Assembly (NCBI RefSeq): GCF_014203355.1
Contig: NZ_JACHIR010000001.1
Span: 7,504,038 to 7,568,037 of the forward strand
From: Kutzneria kofuensis
GTDB taxonomy: Bacteria > Actinomycetota > Actinomycetes > Mycobacteriales > Pseudonocardiaceae
DNA length: 64,000 bases
Direction of reading: 5' to 3'
Shown here: positions 27,699-35,718 of the stretch, in pieces
How the letters are laid out: every line of letters starts with the position of its first letter
How positions within the stretch are numbered: the stretch's first letter is position 1
The notes under the pieces: model-generated
The model's input: only the letters and a program-made list of their open reading frames with translations
What the model was told of the DNA's origin: nothing
The model's database searches: none
Position numbers and translations under genes: made by a program

Positions 27699-29108
27699 TC
27701 AGCGATACACGGTCAGCGCGGTGCGGCGGGCCTTGAACGTGAACACGGTGCCCTCGGGGCCGACCTCGCCGTCGGTGGCGATGGCGACGGCCCGGCCGTG
27801 CACGCGGACGTCGAAGCCGGGCAGGTCCATCTGCCGGTAGGTGTGGCTGCGGTGCAGGGCCCCGGCCAGGGCGGCCAGCACGAATCGGATGCGCGAGAAC
27901 GGCACGTCGGCGCGGATGAAGCGGACGTCGAGCAGCCCGCTGTCCAGCCGTTGCCGAGTAGCCGGGGCGAAACCCCGTGGCAGGTACGGGTTGTTGCCGA
28001 CGAACACCATCCACACCGTCTGCCGGCGGCCGTTCAGGGTGACGGTCAGCGGCTCGGCCTCGTGCAGCACCCGAACCAGCGCGTAGGCGCCGGCGGGCCA
28101 CTTGCCCAGGCGCTTGGCGTGCTTGTCGCGCAGGCGAACCAGGTCGGGGTAGCCGCCGAGGCTGGCGGTGTTCAGGAAGATCGTCGGCTCGGCGCCGTCG
28201 ACGGACACGGATCCGAGGCCGATGGCCATGCCCTCGCCGGATTCCGTTGCGGTGCGGGTCTGCTCCAGGCTGGCGACGCCGATGTCCCGGGCGAAGTGGT
28301 TGAGGGTGCCGGCGGGCACCACGGCCAGCGGCAGGCCGGTGCCGGCGGCGACCGAGGCGACGGCGGCCACGGTGCCGTCACCACCGGCGGCGCCGAGCGC
28401 CCGCACCGCCGAGAAATCCTGGTCGGCGAGATCGTCGATGCGGATCACGGTCGCCTTGGGCCAGGCGGCCTTGATCTCGTCGGCGGGATCGGTGTCGTCG
28501 GGGCCGGAGTTCGGGTTGGCGACGATCGTCAGCCCCTCGCCGTCCTGCAGCACGGGCGTGCGGACGGGCACGGCCGACTCGGCCGGCTGGCCGACGCCGA
28601 CGGGCCACCAGCGCTGCGTGAGCAGGCCCAGGCCGAGCCCGAGCGCGGCGCCGCAGACCACGTCGGACGGCCAGTGCACGCCGGTGTGCACGCGCGAGTA
28701 CGCCACGGCGGCGGCGACCGGCGCGACGAAGGCGGCGGCGACCGGCGACTCCAGGGCGACGGCGGTGGTGAAGGCGGCGGCCGACGCGGCATGGCCGGAG
28801 GGGAACGACGACGACGTGGGACGGCGGGTCAGCCGGCGGGCGACGGGCACCAGGTCCGCGGCCGGCCGCCGGCGCGGGAAGATCTGTTTGCCCAGCGCGT
28901 TCGCGGTGAAGCTCGCGCCGGCGATGGCGACCACGCCGCGCAGCGCCGCTCGCCGCCCCCGACCTGGGATGGTGGCCAGCACGGCCGCGGCGGTGAACCA
29001 GATCAAACTGTGATTCGCTGAAGTCGACAGCTTCTTGACGACAACATCGGCGCGGGACGGCCGCAGAGCCGCCGACCTGCGCATCAGGGCCTCGTCGAGG
29101 CGGTTCAC
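27699..29108 (-). CDS. PAP2 phosphatase fused to a diacylglycerol-kinase-type lipid kinase
   Basis: A two-domain lipid enzyme of about 469 residues. The first part is a PAP2 phosphatase with membrane helices and all three motifs ([33 protein letters not shown]). The second part is a DAGK/YegS-like kinase with [18 protein letters not shown] and [13 protein letters not shown]. The pair could interconvert phosphorylated and free lipids such as undecaprenyl or diacylglycerol species. The GTG at 29108 is chosen because the family starts near [13 protein letters not shown]; a longer frame to 29165 would overlap the pafA promoter. It is divergent from pafA and convergent with prcA. Confidence 0.88.
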   Translation of the reverse strand: MNRLDEALMRRSAALRPSRADVVVKKLSTSANHSLIWFTAAAVLATIPGRGRRAALRGVVAIAGASFTANALGKQIFPRRRPAADLVPVARRLTRRPTSSSFPSGHAASAAAFTTAVALESPVAAAFVAPVAAAVAYSRVHTGVHWPSDVVCGAALGLGLGLLTQRWWPVGVGQPAESAVPVRTPVLQDGEGLTIVANPNSGPDDTDPADEIKAAWPKATVIRIDDLADQDFSAVRALGAAGGDGTVAAVASVAAGTGLPLAVVPAGTLNHFARDIGVASLEQTRTATESGEGMAIGLGSVSVDGAEPTIFLNTASLGGYPDLVRLRDKHAKRLGKWPAGAYALVRVLHEAEPLTVTLNGRRQTVWMVFVGNNPYLPRGFAPATRQRLDSGLLDVRFIRADVPFSRIRFVLAALAGALHRSHTYRQMDLPGFDVRVHGRAVAIATDGEVGPEGTVFTFKARRTALTVYR

Positions 29109-29187
29109 GGAGCGCACGTTATGCGAAGGTAGCCGAATTTTCGGCTCGATCCCCGAACGGCGCACGGTCAGTCGGCGTCGGACCGCC

Positions 29188-29199
29188 TACTGTGAAGGG
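29188..29199 (+). promoter_or_regulatory. leaderless-type -10 element of pafA
   Basis: TACTGT (29188-29193) is followed by six bases (GAAGGG) and then the ATG, matching the TANNNT-N6-start layout of leaderless genes. GAAGGG is too close to the start to act as a ribosome site. Confidence 0.45.
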
Positions 29200-30558
29200 A
29201 TGCAGCGGCGGATCTTCGGAATCGAGACCGAGTTCGGGGTGACCTGCACGTTCCACGGGCAGCGTCGGTTGTCACCCGACGAGGTGGCGCGGTACCTGTT
29301 CCGGCGCGTCGTGTCGTGGGGGCGCTCCTCGAACGTCTTCCTGCGCAACGGCTCGCGCCTGTACCTGGACGTCGGCTCCCACCCGGAGTACGCGACCGCC
29401 GAGTGCGACGACCTCACCCAACTGGTCACGCACGACAAGGCGGGCGAGCGGATCCTGGAGGACCTGCTCGTCGACGCCGAGCGGCGGCTCGCCGACGAGG
29501 GCATCGGCGGCGACATCTTCCTGTTCAAGAACAACACCGACTCGGCCGGCAACTCCTACGGCTGCCACGAGAACTACCTGGTCGCCCGGGCCGGCGAGTT
29601 CTCCCGCATCGCGGACGTGCTGCTGCCGTTCCTGGTGACCCGGCAGCTGATCTGCGGCGCCGGCAAGGTGCTCCAGACCCCGCGCGGCGCGGTGTACTGC
29701 CTGTCGCAGCGGGCCGAGCACATCTGGGAGGGTGTGTCCAGCGCGACCACCCGGTCCCGGCCGATCATCAACACCCGCGACGAGCCGCACGCCGACGCCG
29801 AGCGCTACCGGCGGCTGCACGTGATCGTCGGCGACTCGAACATGTCCGAGGTGACCACCCTGCTCAAGGTGGGCAGCGCCAACCTGGTGCTGGAGATGAT
29901 CGAGCAGGGCGTGCAGTTCCGCGACTTCAGCCTGGACAACCCGATCCGCGCGATCCGCGAGATCAGCCACGACCTGACCGGCCGCCGGCTGGTCCGGCTG
30001 GCCGGCGGCCGGGAGGCGTCCGCGCTGGACATCCAGCGGGAGTACCACGCCAAGGCGGTCGAGCACGTGGCGTCCCGCGCCGGCGACGCGACCGCGCAGC
30101 GGGTGGTCGACCTGTGGGGCAAGGTCCTGGACGCGGTCGAGCAGCAGGACCTGTCCAAGATCGACCGGGAGATCGACTGGGCGGTCAAGCACCGGCTGAT
30201 CGAGCGCTACCAGTCCAAGCACGGCCTGGAGCTGTCCAGCCCCCGCATCGCCCAGCTGGACCTGGCGTACCACGACATCCGGCGCGGCCGCGGCATCTTC
30301 GATCTGCTGCAGCGCAAGGACCTGGTGCACCGGGTGACCGACGACGGCGAGATCGAGGCGGCCAAGGACACCCCGCCGCAGACCACCCGGGCCAAGCTGC
30401 GCGGCGACTTCATCGCCGCCGCGCAGGCCGCCGGCCGGGACTTCACCGTGGACTGGGTGCACCTCAAGCTCAACGACCAGGCCCAGCGCACGGTCCTGTG
30501 CAAGGACCCCTTCCGCGCGGTCGACGAGCGCGTGGAACGCCTGATCTCCAGCCTCTGA
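29200..30558 (+). CDS. pafA: Pup-protein ligase
   Basis: PafA uses ATP to phosphorylate the Pup C-terminal Glu and joins it to a lysine of the target. The 452-residue glutamine-synthetase-fold protein begins [16 protein letters not shown] with the catalytic Glu/Asp loop, and shows the shared blocks [46 protein letters not shown] and [13 protein letters not shown]. It lacks the Dop-specific loop and is shorter than Dop. The C-terminal 70-residue domain, which binds Pup, is complete. It lies after the inserted PAP2-kinase gene; the FKBP gene seen near pafA in some relatives is not seen here. Confidence 0.97.
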   Translation: MQRRIFGIETEFGVTCTFHGQRRLSPDEVARYLFRRVVSWGRSSNVFLRNGSRLYLDVGSHPEYATAECDDLTQLVTHDKAGERILEDLLVDAERRLADEGIGGDIFLFKNNTDSAGNSYGCHENYLVARAGEFSRIADVLLPFLVTRQLICGAGKVLQTPRGAVYCLSQRAEHIWEGVSSATTRSRPIINTRDEPHADAERYRRLHVIVGDSNMSEVTTLLKVGSANLVLEMIEQGVQFRDFSLDNPIRAIREISHDLTGRRLVRLAGGREASALDIQREYHAKAVEHVASRAGDATAQRVVDLWGKVLDAVEQQDLSKIDREIDWAVKHRLIERYQSKHGLELSSPRIAQLDLAYHDIRRGRGIFDLLQRKDLVHRVTDDGEIEAAKDTPPQTTRAKLRGDFIAAAQAAGRDFTVDWVHLKLNDQAQRTVLCKDPFRAVDERVERLISSL

Positions 30559-30566
30559 CGGACGAC

Positions 30567-30603
30567 GCGAAGGCCCGCCCTCACGACCGGGGCGGGTCTT
30601 CGC
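30567..30603. terminator. terminator between pafA and the UbiA gene
   Basis: A 13-bp stem (GCGAAGGCCCGCC with GGCGGGTCTTCGC, including one G-T pair) and an 11-base loop lie between the two convergent stops. Confidence 0.8.
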
Positions 30604-30606
30604 ACG

Positions 30607-31359
30607 TCACGGGGTGGTGATGATCAGGAGGAGGACGTCGATCAGGGCTACGGCCATCGCCGCCTGGAACGGGTGGCGGCGGCCGTACAGGAGGACGATC
30701 GCCGACAGCGGGACGGCGTACAGGTTGAGAACGGCGCCGGCGGCCAACAGCAACACCACCGTCGCGGCCCAGCTTCGGCGCGGACCGAGGCGCTGGGGGA
30801 GCCCCCGGACGCCGGTGGCCAGATCGGCGGCGACATCGGGCAGCGTGTTGGCGAAGTGCGCGCCGGAGCCCAGCAGCGCGCCGGCGACCAGCAGCCACCA
30901 CGGCGGCGTCGCAGGCAGCCCCAGGACGACGAACGCGGGCCCTGCGGCGAAGGACAGCGCGTACGGCAGCACCGACAGCACAGTGCCCTTCAGGACCGCG
31001 TTGTAGCTCCACGCGCTGAGCACGGCGAACAGATGCACCACACCGGCCACGAGCCCGGACAGGAACGACAGCGGCACCACGGCGACGGCCGCCACCACGA
31101 ACGCCACCAACACCGTCCGGGCGCTCACGTCGCCGTTCGGAATCGGCTTGTCGGCCCGCTTCGCGGCGGCGTCGCGATCGCGGTCCAGGTAGTCGTTGAG
31201 CCAGCCCACGGACAGCTGCCCGGTCAGGATGGCCGCGCCGACGGCGGCGATGCCCGCCGGCGACCGGCCCCACACCACCGCCAGCCCCATGAAGATCACC
31301 GTGACGGCGGCGGCCGGCGCCGGGTGGCTCGCGCGGACCAGTCCGCTGACCGTGGACAC
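30607..31359 (-). CDS. UbiA-family prenyltransferase
   Basis: A 250-residue integral membrane enzyme with seven to nine hydrophobic helices. The first Asp-rich motif NDYLDRDRDAAAKRADKP binds prenyl-diphosphate magnesium, and the second (DVAADLATGVRGLPQRLG) is in the expected position. It should transfer an isoprenoid chain to an aromatic or other acceptor in the membrane. The closest style is the SCO6045-like/UbiA group of actinobacteria; the acceptor is unknown and it need not be MenA or UbiA itself. It sits alone between pafA (convergent) and pafB (divergent). Confidence 0.9.
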   Translation of the reverse strand: MSTVSGLVRASHPAPAAAVTVIFMGLAVVWGRSPAGIAAVGAAILTGQLSVGWLNDYLDRDRDAAAKRADKPIPNGDVSARTVLVAFVVAAVAVVPLSFLSGLVAGVVHLFAVLSAWSYNAVLKGTVLSVLPYALSFAAGPAFVVLGLPATPPWWLLVAGALLGSGAHFANTLPDVAADLATGVRGLPQRLGPRRSWAATVVLLLAAGAVLNLYAVPLSAIVLLYGRRHPFQAAMAVALIDVLLLIITTP

Positions 31360-31526
31360 GATCCACTACTCTGCCGCAACCGGCCGGGATCGGCCCGGAC
31401 GAGGATGGTGTTGTGCCGGCGACCGATCTGACCCACGCCCAGGTGGCGCGGCGTCCCGACGCGCCCGGATGGACGATTCGCCCGACGGCCGCGTGGTTGC
31501 TCGGACACGGCGACCGGCGACGGGGT

Positions 31527-31538
31527 TAGGGTGCTGAC
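31527..31538 (+). promoter_or_regulatory. leaderless-type -10 element of pafB
   Basis: TAGGGT (31527-31532) is followed by GCTGAC and the GTG start. The spacing and the six-base spacer are the same as at dop. Confidence 0.5.
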
Positions 31539-32525
31539 GTGTCCATAGCCCGTGCCGAACGTCTCGTCAACCTCGTGCTGTGCCTGCTGTCCACCCGGCA
31601 GTACCTCACGGCCGACCGGATCAGGACGATCGTGCCCGGCTACCCCGAGGACGCCAACCCGGACGCGTTCTACCGCATGTTCGAGCGGGACAAGGCCGAG
31701 CTGCGTGACCTGGGCATCCCGCTGGAGACCGGCCGGAACAACCCGTTCGACCCGGCCGAGGGCTACCGCATCGCCCGCCGCGACTACGAGCTCGGCGACA
31801 TCGACCTGGAGCCGGACGAGGCCGCCGCGGTGGCGCTGGCCGTGCGGCTGTGGGACTCGCCGGAGCTGACCGGCGCGGCGGAGGTGGCCCTGCTCAAGCT
31901 GCGTGCCGCGGGCGTGGACGTGGACCAGGCCGCGCCGGCGGCGATCGAGCCCCGCGTGCGCGCCAGCGAGCCGGCGTTCGCGACGCTGCTGCAGGCCGTG
32001 CAGACCGGTCGGGTCGTCACGTTCGACTACCGGCGACCGGTGCCGGCCGAGGTGCGGACCCGGACCGTGGAGCCGTGGGGCGTGGTGTCCTGGCGGGGCC
32101 GCTGGTACCTGGTCGGGCACGACCGCGACCGGCGGGCGGCGCGCTGCTTCCGGCTGTCCCGGATCGTCGGCGACGCCAAGGCCGTGAGCAAGCCGGGCGT
32201 GGTGGAGGCGCCCGCGGGCGTGGACCTGATGAGCTACGTGAAGGGCTTCGAGGACGACCACGGCCAGGGCACGCTGGCCCGGCTGTGGGTGGCCAGGGGG
32301 CAGGCGCAGGGGCTGCGCCGGCGGGCGCGCGTCGTCGGCACGGACGTCGTCGACGGGATCGAGGGGGACCTGCTGGAGATCGAGCTGAACCTGCCCGAGT
32401 CGGCGGCCGGCTGGATCGCCGGCTTCGGCGCGGACGTCGAGGTGCTGGAGCCGGACGTGCTGCGCAAGGCGGTGTACGAGCGGCTGCTCGGCGCGCTGGC
32501 CGCGGCGGACGGGAAGGCGTCGTGA
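31539..32525 (+). CDS. pafB: PafB, WYL-domain DNA-damage transcription activator subunit
   Basis: A 328-residue regulator with an N-terminal winged HTH (about 1-65, LTADRIRTIVPGYPED), a WYL domain (about 140-210, VVTFDYRRP to FRLSRIVGD, with the ligand-binding Trp-Tyr-Leu run WRGRWYLVGH) and a C-terminal WCX extension. With PafC it forms the activator that turns on the LexA-independent DNA-damage regulon in mycobacteria, probably by sensing single-stranded DNA. The pafC start overlaps its stop by four bases (GTGA), so the two are translationally coupled. The GTG at 31539 lacks a ribosome site and is probably leaderless. Confidence 0.95.
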   Translation: MSIARAERLVNLVLCLLSTRQYLTADRIRTIVPGYPEDANPDAFYRMFERDKAELRDLGIPLETGRNNPFDPAEGYRIARRDYELGDIDLEPDEAAAVALAVRLWDSPELTGAAEVALLKLRAAGVDVDQAAPAAIEPRVRASEPAFATLLQAVQTGRVVTFDYRRPVPAEVRTRTVEPWGVVSWRGRWYLVGHDRDRRAARCFRLSRIVGDAKAVSKPGVVEAPAGVDLMSYVKGFEDDHGQGTLARLWVARGQAQGLRRRARVVGTDVVDGIEGDLLEIELNLPESAAGWIAGFGADVEVLEPDVLRKAVYERLLGALAAADGKAS

Positions 32526-33496
32526 GCTCGGGCGGGACCGACCGGCTGACCCGGCTGCTCGCGCTGGTGCCGTACCTGATCGCGCGGCCGGGCATCCCGG
32601 TCGACGAGGCCGCCGCCGACTTCGGCGTGACGGCCCGGCAGCTGCGCAAGGACCTCGAGCTGCTGTGGATGTGCGGGCTGCCGGGCTACGGGCCCGGCGA
32701 CCTGATCGACCTGTCCTTCGAGGGCGAGACGATCACCGTCACGTTCGACGCCGGCATGAACAAGCCGCTGCGGCTGACCGGCGCCGAGGCGACCGCGCTG
32801 CTGGTGGCGCTGCGGGCGCTGGCCGAAACGCCGGGCGTCGCCGACACCGACGCCGTGCGGCGGGCACTGGCCAAGGTGGAGGCGGCCGCCGGCGAGGCGC
32901 GGCCGGCCGGCGTCGTGGTCGGGCTGGCCGCCCCGGAGGCGGAGGCGACCGCCGAGGTTCGGGAGGTCGTCCGGGATGCCCTGAGCCGCAAGCGGGCGCT
33001 GCGGATCCGGTACTACACGGCGTCCCGCGACGAGGTCACCGAGCGGGTGGTGGACCCGATGCGGGCGCTGCTCGTGGAAGGACGGAACTACCTGGAGGCG
33101 TGGTGCCGCTACGCCGACGACGTGCGGCTGTTCCGGCTGGACCGGATCGACGCCATCGAGGTGCTGGACGAGCCCGCCGCGCCGCCGCCGTACGCGGAGC
33201 CGACCGACGTCTCCGCCGGCCTGTTCCGGCCCGAGGCCGGGCAGCAGGTGGCCGTGCTGCGGCTGGAGCCGGACGCCCGGTGGATCTCCGAGTACTACGC
33301 CGTTGACGAGCAGACCGAGCTGGACGGCGGCCGCTGCCGGGTGGTCATGCGGTACACCGATCCCATGTGGATGGCCAGGTTGGTGATCGGCACCGGCGGT
33401 CTGGCCGTGGCCGAGGGGCCGGCGGAACTGGTGGAGCTGATCCGCGAGCGGACGTCGGCGGCGTTGAAGCGTGCCGGCCGCCAACTCGCCGGCTGA
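32522..33496 (+). CDS. pafC: PafC, WYL-domain DNA-damage transcription activator subunit
   Basis: A 324-residue paralogue and partner of PafB. The winged HTH is at about residues 7-60 (LLALVPYLIARPGIPVDEAA), and the WYL domain at about 150-220 (RALRIRYYTASRDEVTER to the RNYLEAWCRYADDVRLFR core), with a WCX domain after it. The GTG start overlaps the pafB stop. The gene ends exactly where the second palindromic repeat begins. Together PafBC activates repair genes after replication stress; the link to the proteasome is positional rather than biochemical. Confidence 0.95.
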   Translation: MSSGGTDRLTRLLALVPYLIARPGIPVDEAAADFGVTARQLRKDLELLWMCGLPGYGPGDLIDLSFEGETITVTFDAGMNKPLRLTGAEATALLVALRALAETPGVADTDAVRRALAKVEAAAGEARPAGVVVGLAAPEAEATAEVREVVRDALSRKRALRIRYYTASRDEVTERVVDPMRALLVEGRNYLEAWCRYADDVRLFRLDRIDAIEVLDEPAAPPPYAEPTDVSAGLFRPEAGQQVAVLRLEPDARWISEYYAVDEQTELDGGRCRVVMRYTDPMWMARLVIGTGGLAVAEGPAELVELIRERTSAALKRAGRQLAG

Positions 33497-33617
33497 ACCC
33501 CGGCGAGTCCCGCTCTCCGGCACACCGAATGTAAGTTTCGGGCAGATCTGAGCCTCGGGTCTCGGTTCTGCTCGAAACCGCATTTCGGTGTGTCCCAGAG
33601 CGGGACTCGCGGGGGTT
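33496..33617. repeat. palindromic repeat element, copy 2
   Basis: The outer arms (AACCCCGGCGAGTCCCGCTCT and its near complement ending GGGGGTT) enclose the CACACCGAATG block and an inner imperfect hairpin around GCAGATCTGAGCC. The first base is the last base of the pafC stop codon. It is about 85% like copy 3 by eye. It sits where tatA is often found in related loci. Confidence 0.88.
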
Positions 33618-33658
33618 GGGTGGGCTGTACGGGGGGCGTATGCGGGAACCTTTACTGT

Positions 33659-33919
33659 GTGCTCGTGTTGTACGTCATCGCCGCGCTGGTGATCGTTCTG
33701 GGCCTGGTGCTCCTGGTGCTCACGTTGCTGCGCACCCGGCGCAAGGCCGCCGGTTTCCGGGCGGCCGCGGCGCGGGCGCAGGCCGACATCGCCGACCGGC
33801 GGGGGCTGATCCGGGCCCGGGTCGCCGCGCTCGGGGTGGCGCTGGCCCAACGCCGTAGGATCGGGGCAGAGGAACGGGTCGCCGGCGCGGCGGCGGACGC
33901 TGAGGGGCGGCATCGGTGA
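33659..33919 (+). CDS. small single-pass membrane protein upstream of tatC
   Basis: An 86-residue protein starting at GTG 33659 (GTG 33665 is possible). Residues about 4-25 form one hydrophobic helix (LYVIAALVIVLGLVLLVLTL), followed by a basic helix (LRTRRKAAGFRAAAARAQAD) and a charged tail. It lacks the Phe-Gly hinge and the short amphipathic helix of TatA, so it is not an obvious TatA. Its stop overlaps tatC by four bases, so it should be cotranslated with it. Similar short proteins occur before tatC in related actinomycetes. Function unknown. Confidence 0.7.
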   Translation: MLVLYVIAALVIVLGLVLLVLTLLRTRRKAAGFRAAAARAQADIADRRGLIRARVAALGVALAQRRRIGAEERVAGAAADAEGRHR

Positions 33920-34860
33920 CGTCCGAGAAGAAGACCGAACGCAAGACCAAGCGGCGTCGTCGCAGCCGTCGGCTCAATCCCGACGGCACGATGACGTTGA
34001 TGGAGCACCTGTACGAGCTGCGGTACCGGCTCGGCATGGCGATGCTCGGCATCGCCATGGGCGCGATCGTCGGCTTCGTCTGGTTCGAGACGGCCCCGTG
34101 GCCCATTCCGACGCTGGGTAAGTTGCTGATCGATCCGTACGACTCGATTCCGTCCAACCTGAAGCTGCCCGGAACCGAGGGCAAGCTGCTGCAGAACAGC
34201 CCGTTCGAGGGCTTCATGGTCCGCTTGCAGGTCGGTATCGCGGCCGGCGCGGTGCTGTTCAGCCCGATGTGGCTGTACCAGCTGTGGGCGTTCATCACGC
34301 CGGGCCTCTACTCCAAGGAGAAGAAGTTCGCGCGGATCTTCGTCGCCTGCGCGGTGGTGCTGTTCGTCGGCGGCGCGGTGCTGGCCTACCTGGTCGCGCC
34401 CGAGGCCCTGACGGTGCTGTCCAGCATCAGCTCCAGCGAGTTCGTCACGGCGCTGACCGCCGACAAGTACATCTCGTTCATCCTGGCGCTGCTGGTGATC
34501 TTCGGTGTCAGCTTCGAGCTGCCGCTGCTGGTGGTGATGCTGAACAAGGTCGGCATCCTGCCGTACGAGAAGCTCAAGCGGTGGCGCCGGGGCATCATCT
34601 TCGGCCTGTTCTGCTTCGCCGCGGTGGTCACCCCCGGCCAGGACCCGATCTCGATGTGCGTGCTGGCCGGCGCGCTGACCCTGCTGTTCGAGGTGGCGGT
34701 GCAGATCTCCCGCCTGAACGACCGCAAGAAGGACAAGGACAACGAGTGGGCCGGCCTGTCCGACGACGAGGCCTCGCCGCTCAACTACGACCCGCAGCCC
34801 GAGCAGGCGACACCGGAGTCCGAGGTTCGGGCGACGGCGTACGACGAAGACGCCACGTGA
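33916..34860 (+). CDS. tatC: twin-arginine translocase subunit TatC
   Basis: The multi-span receptor of the Tat export system that recognises twin-arginine signals. A basic N-terminus (KTERKTKRRRRSRRL) leads to MTLMEHLYELRYRLG, the conserved signal-binding segment, then six membrane helices with the periplasmic SPFEGFMVRLQVG and the FGVSFELPLLVVML motif with its conserved Glu. The C-terminal 60 residues are an acidic cytosolic tail. At 314 residues it has normal actinobacterial length. No tatA or tatB gene is seen beside it. A lipid kinase gene overlaps its stop by four bases. Confidence 0.95.
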   Translation: MTSEKKTERKTKRRRRSRRLNPDGTMTLMEHLYELRYRLGMAMLGIAMGAIVGFVWFETAPWPIPTLGKLLIDPYDSIPSNLKLPGTEGKLLQNSPFEGFMVRLQVGIAAGAVLFSPMWLYQLWAFITPGLYSKEKKFARIFVACAVVLFVGGAVLAYLVAPEALTVLSSISSSEFVTALTADKYISFILALLVIFGVSFELPLLVVMLNKVGILPYEKLKRWRRGIIFGLFCFAAVVTPGQDPISMCVLAGALTLLFEVAVQISRLNDRKKDKDNEWAGLSDDEASPLNYDPQPEQATPESEVRATAYDEDAT

Positions 34861-35717
34861 CGGTAGCCCTGCTGGTGTGCCCCGCGGCCGGGCTCGGCGC
34901 CGCCGGGCGGGTCGCCGGCACGGTAGCGAGCCGCCTGCGCGAGGCCTGCGGTGACGTCCGGCTACTGGTCGCCTCCGACGCCGAGGGCACGACCCGGCTC
35001 GCGCACAAGGCCGTCCGCGACGGCGCCGAGGTGCTGGCGGTGCTGGGCGGCGACGGGGCCGCGCATGCGGGCGTGCAAGCGTGTGCCGGTACCAGAACCG
35101 CCCTTGCTGTCATCCCCGCCGGCACGGGCAACGACTTCGCCCGCGCCCTCGACCTGAGCCTGGACGGCGTCGTCGAGGCCCTGCGCACGGGTCGTCGGCG
35201 CTCGATCGACCTGGGGCGGGTGCAGCGCGGCGCCTGGTTCGGCACGGTGTTGTGCGCCGGCTTCGACTCGGCCGTCAACGAGCGCGTCAACCGGATGCGG
35301 TGGCCGCGCGGCCCGCGTCGGTACGACCTGGCCATCGTGCTGGAGTTGGCGCAGCTGAAGTCCCGGCCCCTGACCGTGCGCACACCCGCCGGCGAGGCGG
35401 AGCTGGAGGCGACGCTGATCGCCATCGGCAACACCCCGTTCTACGGCGGCGGCGTGCCCATCTGCCCCGACGCCGACCCCGGCGACGGCCTGCTCGACGT
35501 CACCATCGCCGGCCGGGCCAGCCGGTCCGAGCTGATGCGGATCCTGCCGAAGCTGCGCACCGGGCGGCACGTGGACCACCCGGCGGTGACCACGCTGCGG
35601 GCCAGCTCGGTCGCCATCGCCGGCAACGACTGGGTCGGGTACGCGGACGGTGAGCGGCAGCGCGAGCTGCCGCTCACCGTCGAATGCGTGCCGAGGGCGC
35701 TGACGGTGGTGGCTTAG
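34857..35717 (+). CDS. diacylglycerol-kinase-family lipid kinase
   Basis: The GTG at 34857 overlaps the tatC stop (GTGA). The 286-residue protein has the DAGK catalytic domain (ATP motif LAVLGGDGAAHAG, then VIPAGTGNDFARAL) and a C-terminal beta sandwich ending ADGERQRELPL with the usual DGE-type loop. It should phosphorylate a lipid such as diacylglycerol, probably at the inner membrane. This is the second such kinase in 8 kb after the PAP2-fused one. The position after tatC is common in actinobacteria, where the helicase gene helY usually follows; helY is not present here. Confidence 0.9.
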   Translation: MTVALLVCPAAGLGAAGRVAGTVASRLREACGDVRLLVASDAEGTTRLAHKAVRDGAEVLAVLGGDGAAHAGVQACAGTRTALAVIPAGTGNDFARALDLSLDGVVEALRTGRRRSIDLGRVQRGAWFGTVLCAGFDSAVNERVNRMRWPRGPRRYDLAIVLELAQLKSRPLTVRTPAGEAELEATLIAIGNTPFYGGGVPICPDADPGDGLLDVTIAGRASRSELMRILPKLRTGRHVDHPAVTTLRASSVAIAGNDWVGYADGERQRELPLTVECVPRALTVVA

Positions 35718-35718
35718 C

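Noticed and set aside
33659-33919. Annotation as TatA
   Set aside because: It has one membrane helix but lacks the Phe-Gly hinge and amphipathic helix of TatA, so the name would be misleading.
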